From Stenotrophomonas maltophilia (lineage in GTDB: Bacteria > Pseudomonadota > Gammaproteobacteria > Xanthomonadales > Xanthomonadaceae), in contig NZ_LT906480.1 of the NCBI RefSeq assembly GCF_900186865.1, positions 186,001 to 250,000 of the forward strand: DNA of 64,000 bases, written 5' to 3'. Positions 37,915 through 46,339 of the stretch are shown here, in pieces. The position numbers and the translations under genes are program-made. Below the pieces are notes generated by a model. It did no database searches. It saw only the letters and a program-made list of their open reading frames with translations, and was not told the DNA's origin. Every line of letters starts with the position of its first letter. Positions within the stretch are counted from its first letter, which is position 1.

Positions 37915-38433
37915 GTGCGGAATTACGATCTGGAGTTCCTGAAACGCTTCTCCATGGTGATCGCGCTGCTGGCGACCATCACCCTCGGCCTCATCCTCCT
38001 AGCCGCCTACATCCACACCCGGATTCCGCCCGAGGTGTCGCCGACGGCGGCCAAGCGCACCGAACAGCGCATTTCGCCCACCGGCGCGGTCTATGCCGGC
38101 AGCACCGGCGCCGCCGCGCAGGCAGCGGCCAAGGCCGCCGCGCTGGCCAAGGCCGCCTCGCAGGTGGCCTACGGTGGCACCAAGGACGGCAAGGTCATCT
38201 TCGACAATCTGTGCACCGCCTGCCACACCACCGGCGTGGGCATGGCGCCGACGCTGGACCATTCGCACTGGGACAAGCGCATCGCGCAGGGCAAGGACAC
38301 CCTCTACAAGCACGCCATCGAGGGCTACACCGGCCCGGATGGCGGCATCATGCCGCCCAAGGGTGGCAACCCGGCGCTGACCGAGGAACAGATCCACGCC
38401 ACCGTGGACTGGATGCTGGGCAACCTGAAGTAG
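37915..38433 (+). CDS. Cytochrome c5-like membrane-anchored protein
   Basis: This is a 172-residue protein. One N-terminal membrane anchor (residues 13-33, SMVIALLATITLGLILLAAYI) and an Ala/Lys-rich linker (about 64-84) are followed by a class I cytochrome c domain. Heme attaches at CTACH near residues 100-104, and the axial Met is in GIMPPKGG near residue 145. This is the cytochrome c5/CycB pattern, an electron carrier on the periplasmic face. The GTG start at 37915 has AGGGG nine bases upstream. The redox partner is unknown. Confidence 0.9.
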   Translation: MRNYDLEFLKRFSMVIALLATITLGLILLAAYIHTRIPPEVSPTAAKRTEQRISPTGAVYAGSTGAAAQAAAKAAALAKAASQVAYGGTKDGKVIFDNLCTACHTTGVGMAPTLDHSHWDKRIAQGKDTLYKHAIEGYTGPDGGIMPPKGGNPALTEEQIHATVDWMLGNLK

Positions 38434-38516
38434 GCGCCGGAACGGCCAAACCGCGAAACGGCGGAAACGTCGAAACATGGAACGGCCGAACGGGATGGCG
38501 GAACCGCGGGAAGGGA

Positions 38517-38604
38517 GTAGAGTCGACTGTTGGTCGACTGCTCTTCCCAACGCCACCGAAAAAGCCCGCGCTGCGCGCGATAGTCGATTAACAGTCGACT
38601 CTAC
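38517..38604. repeat. Intact 88-base GTAGAGTCGAC palindromic repeat
   Basis: The outer arms GTAGAGTCGACTGTT and AACAGTCGACTCTAC enclose inner GTCGAC sites and a GCGCTGCGCGC core. This is the uninterrupted relative of the copy hit by the IS element near 20.1-21.2 kb; a minimal version lies at 50079-50105. The rest of the 310-base gap between the cytochrome and nuclease genes has CGAAAC-type short repeats (about 38450-38480) and no gene. Confidence 0.85.
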
Positions 38605-38743
38605 CCGCCGGTCGCCCCAATCGCCGCGGTCGTTCTCCGTCTGCCGCCGGCGGCTTTGCCGGCCAAGGCCAAAACCGCGCGCGTCGCTGGGGTTTCGCAT
38701 TTCAGGGTTAGTCTGTGCGCCTCTTCCATGGAGTCGCCCGTTG

Positions 38744-40189
38744 ATGCGCCGCCGTTCCCTCGCCCTTGCCCTGTCCCTGCTGCTGCCGGCCGGCGCCTTT
38801 GCCCAGGCCCAGCCGCAGGCCGCACCGGTCGCGTCGCCCTCGGCCGCGCGCAGCAGCGCCACCGTGGTGCTGACCGCCGCGCCGGCCGACTGGCGTGTGC
38901 TGGATGGCCAGCGCGTGCGCATCGCCGCACCGCTCACCCTGGCCGGTACCGACGGCCTTGAGCGCTTTGGCCAGCTCACCGTGGCCTTCGATGGCCGTCT
39001 CTGGCAGCCCACCGAAGTGGCCGCGCCGGGTACTGCCGGCTACGAGCAGGTGATGGCCGACAACCAGCGCCGCCGGCTGGTGCTGGACGACGGCAGCGAT
39101 GCCCTCGACCCGGCCAGCGTGGCCTACCTGCCGGCCCACCCGGTGCTGCGCACCGGCATGCAGCTGCGCGATGTGCAGGGCATCGTGCGCGTGGACGCAC
39201 AGGGCCATCCGCGCCTGCAGGTCGAAGGCGTGCTGAAGCTGCCGGAGCTGAAGCGTCCGGCGGTGCCGACCGTGCCGGGCAGCCTGCACGTGGCGGCCTT
39301 CAACCTGGAGAACTTCTTCAATGGTGGTGGCCAGGGCGGTGGCTTCCCGACCCTGCGTGGTGCGCGCACGCTGGACGAGCACAAGGCGCAGGTGGCCAAG
39401 CTGGTCACCACGGTCAACGCGCTGGGCGCCGATGTCGCCGCGCTGATGGAACTGGAGAACGATGGCTATGGTCCGCAGTCGGCCATTGCCGAACTGGTCG
39501 ACGCACTCAACCGCGACCGTGGCGCGCAGGGCGACTGGCGCTTCGTCGATGCCGGCAACGGCCCCGGCGACAATCCGATCCGGGTTGGCATCATCTACCG
39601 CAGCAGCCGCCTGCAGCCGCTGGGCAAGCCGGCCACGCTGACCGGTGGCCCGTTCGTCGAGCACAGCCGCGTGCCGCTGGCGCAGGCCTTCCAGGGCAAG
39701 CAGGGCGCGCCGTTCGTGGTGGTGGCCAACCACTTCAAGTCAAAGGGCTGCCGCGACGCCGCCGGTGCCGACGCCGACCGCAACGACAACCAGGGCTGCT
39801 GGAACGCCACCCGCGTGATCTCGGCGCAGCAGCTGCACGCCTGGCTGCAGACCGACCCGACCGGTACCGGTGCAAAGGACGTGGTGCTGCTCGGCGATTT
39901 CAATGCCTACGCGATGGAAGACCCGATCCGCACCCTGCATGACCTGGGCTGGCAGGACGCGTTCAAGGTCGCCAAGGTCGAGCATCCCTACAGCTACGTC
40001 TACAACGGCCATACTGGCCGCCTCGACCACGCGCTGCTGAGCCCGGGCATGGCCAAGCGCCTGCGCGGTGCCGCCGAGTGGCACAGCAATGCCGACGAAC
40101 AGGACGCCAGCGGCTACCAGGGCCGCAACGTGCAGGGCCCGTGGCGCAGCTCCGACCACGACCCGCTGTTGTTGGGTTTCGACAGATAA
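38744..40189 (+). CDS. ExeM/NucH-type extracellular endonuclease
   Basis: This is a 481-residue secreted protein. A signal peptide of 20 residues ends GAFAQA. An OB-like region (about 35-165) is followed by an endonuclease/exonuclease/phosphatase domain from residue 180. Active-site blocks are HVAAFNLENFF, ALMELENDGYG, VVANHFKSKGC, VLLGDFNAYAMED and SSDHDPLLLGF. This layout is that of ExeM/NucH-like extracellular nucleases of Gram-negative bacteria, which degrade external DNA. Cys residues in the KGCRDAAG...NQGCWN loop probably form a disulfide. The ATG at 38744 starts the signal peptide. Confidence 0.9.
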   Translation: MRRRSLALALSLLLPAGAFAQAQPQAAPVASPSAARSSATVVLTAAPADWRVLDGQRVRIAAPLTLAGTDGLERFGQLTVAFDGRLWQPTEVAAPGTAGYEQVMADNQRRRLVLDDGSDALDPASVAYLPAHPVLRTGMQLRDVQGIVRVDAQGHPRLQVEGVLKLPELKRPAVPTVPGSLHVAAFNLENFFNGGGQGGGFPTLRGARTLDEHKAQVAKLVTTVNALGADVAALMELENDGYGPQSAIAELVDALNRDRGAQGDWRFVDAGNGPGDNPIRVGIIYRSSRLQPLGKPATLTGGPFVEHSRVPLAQAFQGKQGAPFVVVANHFKSKGCRDAAGADADRNDNQGCWNATRVISAQQLHAWLQTDPTGTGAKDVVLLGDFNAYAMEDPIRTLHDLGWQDAFKVAKVEHPYSYVYNGHTGRLDHALLSPGMAKRLRGAAEWHSNADEQDASGYQGRNVQGPWRSSDHDPLLLGFDR

Positions 40190-40490
40190 GGTTCGGCGGG
40201 GATCTGCTCTGGGAGGGACCTTGATCGGCACGGATCCTGCCGTTGCTTTTGATCTTCCAGTCCGTCTTCAAGCGAGCCGAGCATCGCAGGTGAATCAGGG
40301 GCGAAGAGGCGCCGATGTTTGAGCGCAGCGAGTTCGGCGCCGTCCCCTGGTTCATCGAGAAGCGCAGGGTACCGGTGCACAGCACCGGCTCGCGGCTGGC
40401 GGCGCGTTTCTTTTGGTTACTTTTCTTTTCGCGCGAAAAGAAAAGTGACATCCCACCGCGGGCGCGGAAATGGCCCGCCGCAACCAACGC
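40190..40490. repeat. Intergenic repeat with a 28-base perfect palindrome
   Basis: This gap holds no gene. At 40419-40446 the sequence ACTTTTCTTTTCGC and its exact complement meet without a loop, a perfect 28-base palindrome. It is preceded by TTTCTTTTGGTT and by AGCGCAG/GCACAGCACC-type conserved sequence from about 40320. I recall this TTTCTTTTGGTTACTTTTCT string as a widespread proteobacterial intergenic repeat that yields spurious FFWLLFFSREKK translations in databases. It may act as a bidirectional terminator between the convergent nuclease and transporter genes. Confidence 0.75.
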
Positions 40491-41348
40491 TCATCCCCAG
40501 GCGATCAACCCGATCGCCAGCACCGCCAGCGCCAGGCCGGCGCGGTTCCACCGGGTGGTCGCCTCGCCGAAGGCGAACACGCCCACCAGCGCGCCCAGCA
40601 CCACCACGCCGATGTTCATGCCGGCGAACACGGTGGCCGGGTTGTCCGGCATCGACTGGTGGGCGTGCACATAGAAGAGAATGTTGCCGCCATTGAGCAG
40701 GCCCAGCAGCGCCCCCGCGCCGAGGTTGCGCCTGGCCAACGGGCTGCGGCCACTGGCGTGCCGCCACAGCTGCAACGCCAGCATCAGCACGAAGGCCACG
40801 CTGAAGCTGGCCAGCACCGCCGCCATCGACGGCGTGCCGGACAGCGCCACCTGCTTGAGCAGCACGTCCACCACCGCGAAGCCGCCCCATACGCCCAGCA
40901 GCCAGCCCCAGCCACCGGGCAAGGACGCCACCGCCGGGCCGCGCGGGCGCAGGCTGATGGCCACCATCGCCAGCAGGCCCAGGCCGAGCCCGGCCAACTT
41001 CCACGGCGTGGCAGTCTGGCCGAAGAACAGGAAGGCGGCGGCCAATGACAGCAGCAGCGACAGCCGCTGCGCCACGTCGCTGCGGACGATGCCGGCCACC
41101 GCCACCGCGCGGCCCAGCACCAGGAAAATCGAGGGCAGCACCACCGCCAGCGCCAGCAATGACAGCCACGGCGCGTGCGGCGCGCGCAGCGCATCCAGTG
41201 GCGGCCGCAGCACCACGGCGGTGAGCGTTGCCGCCACCAGATAGTTCCAGGTGACCATCTGCGAAACATCCAGCTGGCGGCGTCCGGCCACCTTCAACAA
41301 CACCGAAACCAGCACGCTGCAGATCACGGCCAAAGACAGGTAGAGCAT
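40491..41348 (-). CDS. EamA/DMT-family transporter
   Basis: This 285-residue inner-membrane protein has ten predicted helices in two EamA-like halves (MLYLSLAVICSVLVSVLLKVAG at the start, and WGWLLGVWGGFAVVDVLLKQVAL at the midpoint). Each half carries the family Lys in its first helix (LLK). The second half ends WNRAGLALAVLAIGLIAWG. It is a drug/metabolite transporter of unknown substrate. It is divergent from the hydrolase gene 43 bases away. Confidence 0.85.
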   Translation of the reverse strand: MLYLSLAVICSVLVSVLLKVAGRRQLDVSQMVTWNYLVAATLTAVVLRPPLDALRAPHAPWLSLLALAVVLPSIFLVLGRAVAVAGIVRSDVAQRLSLLLSLAAAFLFFGQTATPWKLAGLGLGLLAMVAISLRPRGPAVASLPGGWGWLLGVWGGFAVVDVLLKQVALSGTPSMAAVLASFSVAFVLMLALQLWRHASGRSPLARRNLGAGALLGLLNGGNILFYVHAHQSMPDNPATVFAGMNIGVVVLGALVGVFAFGEATTRWNRAGLALAVLAIGLIAWG

Positions 41349-41391
41349 GGGACGGGCACAGGGCAGGGGCGGGGGACGGTATCATGGTGCC

Positions 41392-42063
41392 ATGCACAAG
41401 CACTCGTTCCCCGTCGCCCCCGGCGAAACCGCCTGCCTCGAACTGGACGGCCCGGCCGGCCCGCTGGAAGTGGTCGTCGACCTGCCCAAGGCCGATGCGC
41501 CGGTGCAGCCGATCGTGGCCATCATCTGCCACCCGTTGTCCACCGAAGGCGGTACCCTGCACAACAAGGTGGTCACCATGACCGCCACCACCCTGCGCGA
41601 GCTGGGCATCGCCACCGTGCGCTTCAACTTCCGCAGCGTGGGTGGTTCGGCCGGTGAGTTCGACCATGGCGTGGGCGAGCAGGACGACCTGAAGGCCGTC
41701 GCCGCCTGGGTGCGCAGCCAGCGTCCGGACGACCGCCTGTGGCTGGCCGGTTTCAGCTTCGGCGCGTTCGTTTCACTGAAGGCCGCGGCCGAGTTGCAGC
41801 CGGAAGCGCTGATCTCGATCGCGCCGCCGGCCGGCCGCTGGGACTTCGACGGCATCGCCCCGCCGGCCCGTTGGCTGGTGATCCAGGGCGAGCAGGACGA
41901 GATCGTCGACCCGCAGGCTGTCTACCAGTGGCTGGACTCGCTGGATTTCCCGCATGAGCTGGTGCGCATGCCCGAGACCAGCCACTTCTTCCACCGCAAG
42001 CTGATCGACCTGCGCGGCGCGCTGACCCACGGCGTGAAGCACTGGCTGGGCGCGGCGGCATGA
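41392..42063 (+). CDS. Alpha/beta hydrolase, CC/Dienelactone-like
   Basis: This 223-residue serine hydrolase has IICHPLSTEGGTLHNKVV as its oxyanion strand. The nucleophile Ser is in LAGFSFGAF near residue 122, the acid in EQDEIVDP and the His in ETSHFFHRKL. Proteins of this pattern are annotated as KANL3/Tex30-like or YghX-type hydrolases, with no proven substrate. The ATG at 41392 begins the domain; the stop overlaps the zapE start as ATGA, so the genes are coupled. Confidence 0.85.
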   Translation: MHKHSFPVAPGETACLELDGPAGPLEVVVDLPKADAPVQPIVAIICHPLSTEGGTLHNKVVTMTATTLRELGIATVRFNFRSVGGSAGEFDHGVGEQDDLKAVAAWVRSQRPDDRLWLAGFSFGAFVSLKAAAELQPEALISIAPPAGRWDFDGIAPPARWLVIQGEQDEIVDPQAVYQWLDSLDFPHELVRMPETSHFFHRKLIDLRGALTHGVKHWLGAAA

Positions 42064-43160
42064 GTGCAACCGAGCTGACCCCGTCGCAGCGGTACGCGGA
42101 AGGGGTTGCCCGTGGCGACTGGCAGAACGACCCGGCCCAGCATGCGGCGCTGGCCGAGCTGGACCGCATCCACCTGGGCCTGCTGGACAGTGCCGAGGAC
42201 GGTTGGCTGGACCGCCTGTCCTCGTTCTGGAGGAAGCCCGAGCCGGTCAAGGGCCTGTACTTCTGGGGCGGCGTCGGCCGCGGCAAGACCTTCCTGGTCG
42301 ACCTGTTCTACGACGGGCTGCCGATCAAGCAGAAGTACCGCACCCACTTCCATCGCTTCATGCGCAGCGTCCACGAGCGCCTGCGCGAGCACCAGGGCCA
42401 GAGCGACCCGCTGGCGAAGATAGCCCAGGAATGGCGCAGCAACCTGCGCGTGCTGGTGCTGGACGAGTTCTTCGTCACCGACATCGGCGATGCGATGCTG
42501 CTGGCGCGGCTGCTGGAGCGCCTGTTCGCCGAGGGCGTGACCCTGGTCACCACCTCCAATACCGCGGTCGAGAATCTGTATCTCAACGGCCTGCAGCGCG
42601 AGAGTTTCCTGCCGGCCATCGGCCTGCTGCAGCGCTTCTGCGTCGAGCTGTACGCCGAAGGTACCGAGGATTACCGCATGCGCGCGCTGACCCGCTCGCC
42701 GGTATACCGCGCACCGCTGGCGGCCGACAGCGATGAGTGGCTGGCCACGCGCTGGAACGAGCTGAGCGGCGGCCAGCCGGCCAAGCCCGGCAACATCGAG
42801 ATCGAGGGCCGCAAGATTCCGGTGCGCGGCCGTGGCAAGAGCATCGCCTGGTTTGATTTCGCCGCGCTGTGCGAAGGCCCGCGCGGGCCCTCGGATTACA
42901 TCGAGATCGCGCACGAGTTCAACACGGTGCTGCTGGGCGGCATTCCCGCCTTCGACCGCCTGAACGAAGATGCTGCGCGCCGCTTCGTCAACCTGATCGA
43001 CGAACTGTACGACCGCCACGTCAACCTGGTCTGCACCGCCAGCACCTCGCCGGTCGAGCTGTACACCGGCCAGCGCCTGCAGGGCGCTTTCGAACGCACC
43101 GCCTCGCGCCTGATCGAAATGCAGAGCGCCGAGTACCTGGGTACCCCGCACCGGGCGTGA
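42060..43160 (+). CDS. zapE: ZapE (AFG1-like) cell-division ATPase
   Basis: This is a 366-residue P-loop ATPase of the AFG1/ZapE family, which associates with the Z-ring in E. coli. Walker A is GGVGRGKTFLVD near residues 69-80. Walker B is VLVLDEFFVTD near residue 140, followed by TTSNTAVENLYLNGLQRESFLPAI. The C-terminal block LCTAS...ELYTG and AFERTASRLIEMQS is typical. It is translationally coupled to the upstream hydrolase. Confidence 0.93.
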   Translation: MSATELTPSQRYAEGVARGDWQNDPAQHAALAELDRIHLGLLDSAEDGWLDRLSSFWRKPEPVKGLYFWGGVGRGKTFLVDLFYDGLPIKQKYRTHFHRFMRSVHERLREHQGQSDPLAKIAQEWRSNLRVLVLDEFFVTDIGDAMLLARLLERLFAEGVTLVTTSNTAVENLYLNGLQRESFLPAIGLLQRFCVELYAEGTEDYRMRALTRSPVYRAPLAADSDEWLATRWNELSGGQPAKPGNIEIEGRKIPVRGRGKSIAWFDFAALCEGPRGPSDYIEIAHEFNTVLLGGIPAFDRLNEDAARRFVNLIDELYDRHVNLVCTASTSPVELYTGQRLQGAFERTASRLIEMQSAEYLGTPHRA

Positions 43161-43792
43161 GGGGCCTGCGGGCGTACGTTGCCGGCCAGCGGCCGGCACG
43201 ACCCCCCTGGAATTCCGGTAGTGCCGGCCGCTGGCCGGCAATGATCGGGGGAAGGGTGCAACGGCGTTTCCCTGCGGCCGCTGCTCCGGCCTGGCCGACA
43301 CATGCAGCCTCGCGTCGCTGCCCGGCGGGCGGTCCCGGCGTCCACCGGATTCCCACCGGCTGCCCACCACCTATCCACAGGGTTGTCCCTAGCCAGTTTC
43401 ATCACTGTCATGTGAAGCTGTCATTGTTCCGTTTTCGCGGTGCGTTGTACCACCGCAATGACGTCTTTCGGGCTTGACTGCGCAGCCCGTTCCGGCAGGT
43501 CTGAAGCGTCTGATCCGGACGCCGGTGGCACGATCCTTGCGGCGCAAGGGATTGCCGAATTTCACTACATTTGGCGTTGACGGGCCCCATCACCCCCACT
43601 ATCTTGTGGCCGTCGGTCGCAGCAACCCCAATTCCAGGGATGCCCGGGTACCCGTCCGCGATCGTCAACGGCAGTGGCAGGCGCAGGGTCTCATCCGCTG
43701 CGACGCCGTCCTGCCATCCTGGGCTGTCATGTCCCGGGCTGCGTCACCCGATGCATCGAGCACCCACCAATCACGCCAAGAGGACACACGCC
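43161..43792. promoter_or_regulatory. Long upstream region of nrdA with REPs and a DnaA-box-like site
   Basis: A facing SMAG pair lies at 43180-43202 (reversed) and 43218-43240 (forward). CTATCCACA at 43371-43379 differs by one base from the DnaA box consensus. CCAC-TATCTT-GTGG at 43597-43610 and ACTACATTTGGCG about 33 bases upstream are weak candidates for paired NrdR boxes, but the match is poor. The gap has no convincing gene although a reading frame extends upstream of nrdA to 43571. Confidence 0.5.
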
Positions 43793-46195
43793 GTGACCAC
43801 CGAATCCAGCGCCACCATCGAGAAGGAAAGCGAATTCCTGTTGACGTCGCCGCCGACGGCCAACGCGATGAGTGTGACCAAGCGCAATGGCACGACCGAA
43901 CTGGTGGACCTGAACAAGATCGTGCGCGCGGTGCAGCGTTCCTCCGAAGGCCTGCACGCCGTCGATCCGATGCGCGTGGCCACCCGCACCATTTCCGGCC
44001 TGTACAACGGCGCCACCACCCGCGAGCTGGACGAACTGTCCATCCGCACCGCCGCCCTGCTGATCGGTGAAGAGCCCGAGTACGGCCGCCTGGCTGCGCG
44101 CCTGCTGGCCAACTACATCGCCAAGGAAGTCTCGGGCCAGGAAATCTACGCCTTCTCGCAGTCGGTCAGCCGTGGCCATGAAGTCGGCCTGATCAACGAC
44201 CGCCTGCTGAACTTCGTGCAGACCAACGCGCGCAAGCTCAACGATGCCATCGACATCTCGCTGGACCTGAACTTCGATTACTTCGGCCTGCGTACCCTGT
44301 ACGACCGTTACCTGCTGCGCCACCCGCACACCCGCAAGGTGATCGAGACCCCGCAGCAGTTCTTCCTGCGCATCGCCAGCGCGCTGAGCGAGGACGTGTC
44401 CGAGACCCTGGCGCTGTACAAGCGCATGGGCAACCTGGACTACCTGCCGTCCAGCCCGACCCTGTTCAATTCCGGCACCACCCACGAGCAGCTGTCCTCG
44501 TGCTTCCTGCTGGACTCGCCGCAGGACTCGCTGGAGTCGATCTACTCCAAGTACGGCGACATCGCCCAGCTGTCGAAGTTCTCCGGCGGCATCGGCGTCA
44601 GCTACACCCGCGTGCGTTCGCGTGGTTCGCTCATCAAGTCGACCAACGGCCACTCCAACGGCATCGTGCCGTGGCTGAAGACCATGGATTCGTCCGTGGC
44701 CGCAGTGAACCAGGGTGGCAAGCGCAAGGGCGCGGCCTGCGTGTACCTGGAAACCTGGCACGCCGACATCGAGGACTTCCTCGAGCTGCGTGACAACACC
44801 GGTGACGAAGCCCGCCGCGCGCACAACCTGAACCTGGCCAACTGGGTGCCGGACCTGTTCATGAAGCGCGTCGAAGCCGACCAGGAATGGTCGCTGTTCG
44901 ATCCGCGCGTCGTGCCGGAGTTCACCGACCTGTTCGGCGAAGCCTTCGAGGCCGCCTACCTGCAGGCCGAAGCCCAGGGCAAGGCCAACCGCACCATCTC
45001 CGCCCGCAAGCTGTACGCCCGCATGATGCGTACGCTGGCCGAGACCGGCAACGGCTGGATGACCTTCAAGGACAAGTGCAACCGCGCCAGCAACCAGACC
45101 CTGCGTCCGGGCAACGTGATCCACCTGTCCAACCTGTGCACCGAAATCCTGGAAGTCACTTCCAACGATGAAACCGCGGTGTGCAACCTGGGTTCGATCA
45201 ACCTGGGCAACCACTTCGACGAGCACAACGAGTTCGATTTCGAGAAGCTGGCCGAGACCGTGCGCCTGGCCGTGCGTCAGCTCGACCGCGTCATCGACCT
45301 GAACTTCTACCCGATCGAAACCGCCCGCCGCGCCAACCTGCGCTGGCGTCCGGTCGGCCTGGGCTGCATGGGCCTGCAGGACGTGTTCTTCCGCAAGCGC
45401 CTGCCGTTCGACAGCGCCGAAGCCCGCGCCCTGTCGAAGAAGATTGCCGAAGCGATCTACTTCCACGCGCTGGAAACCTCCTGCGAGCTGGCCCAGGAAC
45501 GTGGCAAGCACCCGTCGTTCAACGACACCCGCGCTGCGAGCGGCGAACTGCAGTTCGACGCCTGGAACGTGGTGCCGGAAGACACCGCACGCTGGGACGC
45601 CCTGCGCAGCCGCATCAAGGAACACGGCCTGCGCAATTCGCTGATGATCGCGATTGCGCCGACCGCGACCATCGCCTCGATCGCCGGCTGCTACGAGTGC
45701 GTCGAGCCGCAGGTGTCCAACCTGTTCAAGCGCGAAACCCTGTCCGGTGACTTCCTGCAGGTCAACCGTTACCTGGTGAACGAGCTGAAGAAGCTGGGCC
45801 TGTGGACGCCGGAAATGCGCGATGCCATCAAGCTGGCCGAAGGTTCCATCGCCGGCGTGGCGCAGATTCCGGAAACGCTGCGCGAGGTCTACCGCACCGC
45901 GTGGGAACTGCCGATGCGTTCGCTGATCGACATGGCCGCCGAACGTGGCGCCTTCATCGACCAGTCGGCCTCGCTCAACCTGTTCATGGAAAGCCCGAAC
46001 ATCGGCGCGATGTCCTCCATGTACATGTACGCCTGGAAGCAGGGCATCAAGACCACCTACTACCTGCGTTCGCGCCCGGCCACCAAGATCGCCAAGACCA
46101 CGGTGAGCGCTGCGGCCCCGGCCAAGGTATTCAGCCCGGACGAAGCCATCGCCTGCTCGCTGGAAAACCCGGAAGCCTGCGAGGCCTGCCAGTAA
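43793..46195 (+). CDS. nrdA: Ribonucleotide reductase class Ia, alpha subunit
   Basis: This is an 800-residue catalytic subunit that reduces ribonucleoside diphosphates. An N-terminal ATP-cone (about residues 25-115, KRNGTTELVDLNKIVRAVQRS) provides allosteric control. The active-site radical Cys and flanking Asn and Glu are in SNLCTEILE near residue 449. The redox Cys pair is in SSCFLLD (about 237) and TAVCNLGSINL (about 464). The C-terminal tail CEACQ holds the shuttle cysteines. The GTG at 43793 has AGAGGA eight bases upstream. nrdB follows after 144 bases of hairpins. Confidence 0.95.
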   Translation: MTTESSATIEKESEFLLTSPPTANAMSVTKRNGTTELVDLNKIVRAVQRSSEGLHAVDPMRVATRTISGLYNGATTRELDELSIRTAALLIGEEPEYGRLAARLLANYIAKEVSGQEIYAFSQSVSRGHEVGLINDRLLNFVQTNARKLNDAIDISLDLNFDYFGLRTLYDRYLLRHPHTRKVIETPQQFFLRIASALSEDVSETLALYKRMGNLDYLPSSPTLFNSGTTHEQLSSCFLLDSPQDSLESIYSKYGDIAQLSKFSGGIGVSYTRVRSRGSLIKSTNGHSNGIVPWLKTMDSSVAAVNQGGKRKGAACVYLETWHADIEDFLELRDNTGDEARRAHNLNLANWVPDLFMKRVEADQEWSLFDPRVVPEFTDLFGEAFEAAYLQAEAQGKANRTISARKLYARMMRTLAETGNGWMTFKDKCNRASNQTLRPGNVIHLSNLCTEILEVTSNDETAVCNLGSINLGNHFDEHNEFDFEKLAETVRLAVRQLDRVIDLNFYPIETARRANLRWRPVGLGCMGLQDVFFRKRLPFDSAEARALSKKIAEAIYFHALETSCELAQERGKHPSFNDTRAASGELQFDAWNVVPEDTARWDALRSRIKEHGLRNSLMIAIAPTATIASIAGCYECVEPQVSNLFKRETLSGDFLQVNRYLVNELKKLGLWTPEMRDAIKLAEGSIAGVAQIPETLREVYRTAWELPMRSLIDMAAERGAFIDQSASLNLFMESPNIGAMSSMYMYAWKQGIKTTYYLRSRPATKIAKTTVSAAAPAKVFSPDEAIACSLENPEACEACQ

Positions 46196-46210
46196 CACAC
46201 CGCGCGGTGG

Positions 46211-46312
46211 GTGCCGACCGTTGGTCGGCACTCGAACACCTCGCACCTGTAGAGCCGAGCCATGCTCGGCTGCGGAAAAACACCCACGGTAGCGCCGGGC
46301 CACGCCCGGCGG
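46211..46312. repeat. Three different hairpin repeats between nrdA and nrdB
   Basis: GTGCCGACC/GGTCGGCAC lies at 46211-46231, AGCCGAGC/GCTCGGCT at 46253-46271 and CGCCGGGC/GCCCGGCG at 46293-46311 (with GTAGC in front). Each is a separate Xanthomonad repeat family seen elsewhere in the window. None has a T-run. They sit inside what should be a single nrdAB transcript. Confidence 0.85.
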
Positions 46313-46339
46313 CTCACCCAGGAATTCAAGGAAACACCC

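Noticed and set aside
43562..43610. Pair of NrdR boxes upstream of nrdA
   Set aside because: Spacing is near the expected one-turn multiple, but the bases match the consensus too poorly to list as a feature.
43571..43792. Upstream extension of the nrdA frame to an earlier start
   Set aside because: The added residues are Pro/Ser-rich and unlike NrdA, and the GTG at 43793 has a good ribosome site.
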